Source of the DNA: Auanema rhodensis
Taxonomy: Eukaryota > Nematoda > Chromadorea > Rhabditida > Rhabditidae
DNA length: 64,000 nucleotides
Assembly (NCBI GenBank): GCA_964057225.1
Contig: OZ059894.1
Coordinates: 2,170,001-2,234,000 of the forward strand
Direction: 5' to 3'
Part shown: positions 63,868 through 64,000 of the stretch, one piece after another
Position numbering within the stretch: the first letter of the stretch is position 1
Layout: each line of letters begins with the position of its first letter
Notes under the pieces: model-generated
The model's input: only the letters and a program-made list of their open reading frames with translations
Told to the model about the DNA's origin: nothing
The model's database searches: none
Position numbers and translations under genes: made by a program

Positions 63868-64000
63868 CGACGCAGCTTAAAAATCCGCATCGAATGCACT
63901 ATACTACATTGAGGAATGCTTAATACAAAAATTAGTTATGATCGTTTGAAAAATAATGCATTAGTGTATGTTGAGTTTCCATGTACACTCAACATAGCTT
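63868..64000. repeat. Partial monomer at the window end (133 bp)
   Basis: The window ends inside a 12A-47G-88A-129A monomer with a private GGAATGC (51A). It follows a monomer ending in 340A, as C-type monomers usually do here, and matches the position of 59656 in the 12-monomer repeat. The array clearly continues beyond the window. Confidence 0.95.

Larger units (their letters stand above)
1..64000. repeat. Satellite DNA array, 351 bp monomer, about 182 copies
   Basis: The whole window is a head-to-tail tandem array of one monomer in one orientation. Taking the CGACGCAGCTT motif as the start, I followed monomer starts through the window: 1, 352, 703, 1054 and so on to 63868. Spacing is 351 bp except for four short monomers. 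That gives 182 complete units and a 133 bp remainder. The monomer has about 114 G+C in 351 bases and no internal half-length repeat that I can see. No unique sequence or transposon interrupts the array, and neither array edge lies in the window. Arrays like this are typical of pericentromeric or centromeric heterochromatin in eukaryotes, and an insect or other invertebrate is my best guess. I do not recognise the family from memory. Confidence 0.99.

Noticed and set aside
1-64000. Possible protein coding, since 351 is divisible by three and an open frame would stay open through the array
   Set aside because: All six frames contain stops in every monomer. The longest open stretch I read is about 45 codons (plus strand, monomer positions 46-183) and has no in-frame ATG. 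The minus-strand frame at 69-143 gives a 24-codon ATG frame, and a plus-strand frame gives about 29 codons; both are short, repeated in step with the satellite and have no recognisable domain.
1-64000. CRISPR array
   Set aside because: Repeats are directly adjacent 351 bp units with no unique spacers, far longer than CRISPR repeats, and no cas genes are present.
1-64000. The 1.688 (359 bp) satellite family of Drosophila melanogaster
   Set aside because: Length and A/T style are similar, but the sequence I see does not match that family as I know it. A database search would settle it.

Overview
The whole 64 kb window is one uninterrupted satellite DNA array. A single AT-rich monomer (351 bp, about 32-33 % G+C) is repeated head to tail in one orientation. 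With position 1 as the start of the register, I count 182 complete monomers and a final partial one of 133 bp (63868-64000). Only four complete monomers depart from 351 bp: 1756 (350), 3861 (339), 15783 (350) and 35789 (350). I found no gene, RNA gene, transposon, CRISPR array, origin or unique flanking sequence. Because 351 is a multiple of three, the stop codons of each monomer recur in register. All six frames are closed in every copy, and the longest open stretch I read is about 45 codons.

The host is most likely a eukaryote. Megabase-type arrays of 300-400 bp AT-rich monomers are typical of pericentromeric or centromeric heterochromatin. CpG is not depleted (12 per monomer, against about 9 expected), which fits a genome without heavy germline CpG methylation, such as many insects and other invertebrates. 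The A/T-tract style is also insect-like. I do not recognise the satellite family and cannot name a species.

Every monomer carries two clear inverted repeats: 9-10 bp arms at monomer positions 101-109/120-128, and 9 bp arms at 279-287/292-300 around a GTGA loop. It also has an A/T-rich dyad around 150-170. Shared substitutions are concentrated in positions 1-230. Positions 286-339 vary almost only by singletons.

The monomers fall into families that I named from diagnostic sites; the letters are mine and all positions are within the monomer. Their order shows higher-order structure. Positions 1-7007 are heterogeneous, with Q (66C, 285T) and R (151G, 266T) monomers recurring. Positions 7008-9815 are a tandem duplication of a four-monomer unit (Q' V W X, 1404 bp). 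Positions 9816-16483 are a Q/U/V/W mosaic. Positions 16484-35437 hold long-range duplications at offsets of 27, 29-30 and 8 monomers, plus another exact-looking 1404 bp tandem duplication at 19292-22099. Positions 35438-39999 are mixed. Positions 40000-50880 are built from N, H, L, F, G and P monomers, including three copies of a 1404 bp P-G-N-N unit. Positions 50881-58602 hold a larger higher-order repeat: an 11-monomer unit, a 7-monomer version of it, and the first four monomers of a third. Positions 58603-64000 become mixed again.

Taken together, the window is a record of unequal exchange and gene conversion inside a satellite array. Possible roles in centromere or heterochromatin function are inference only.
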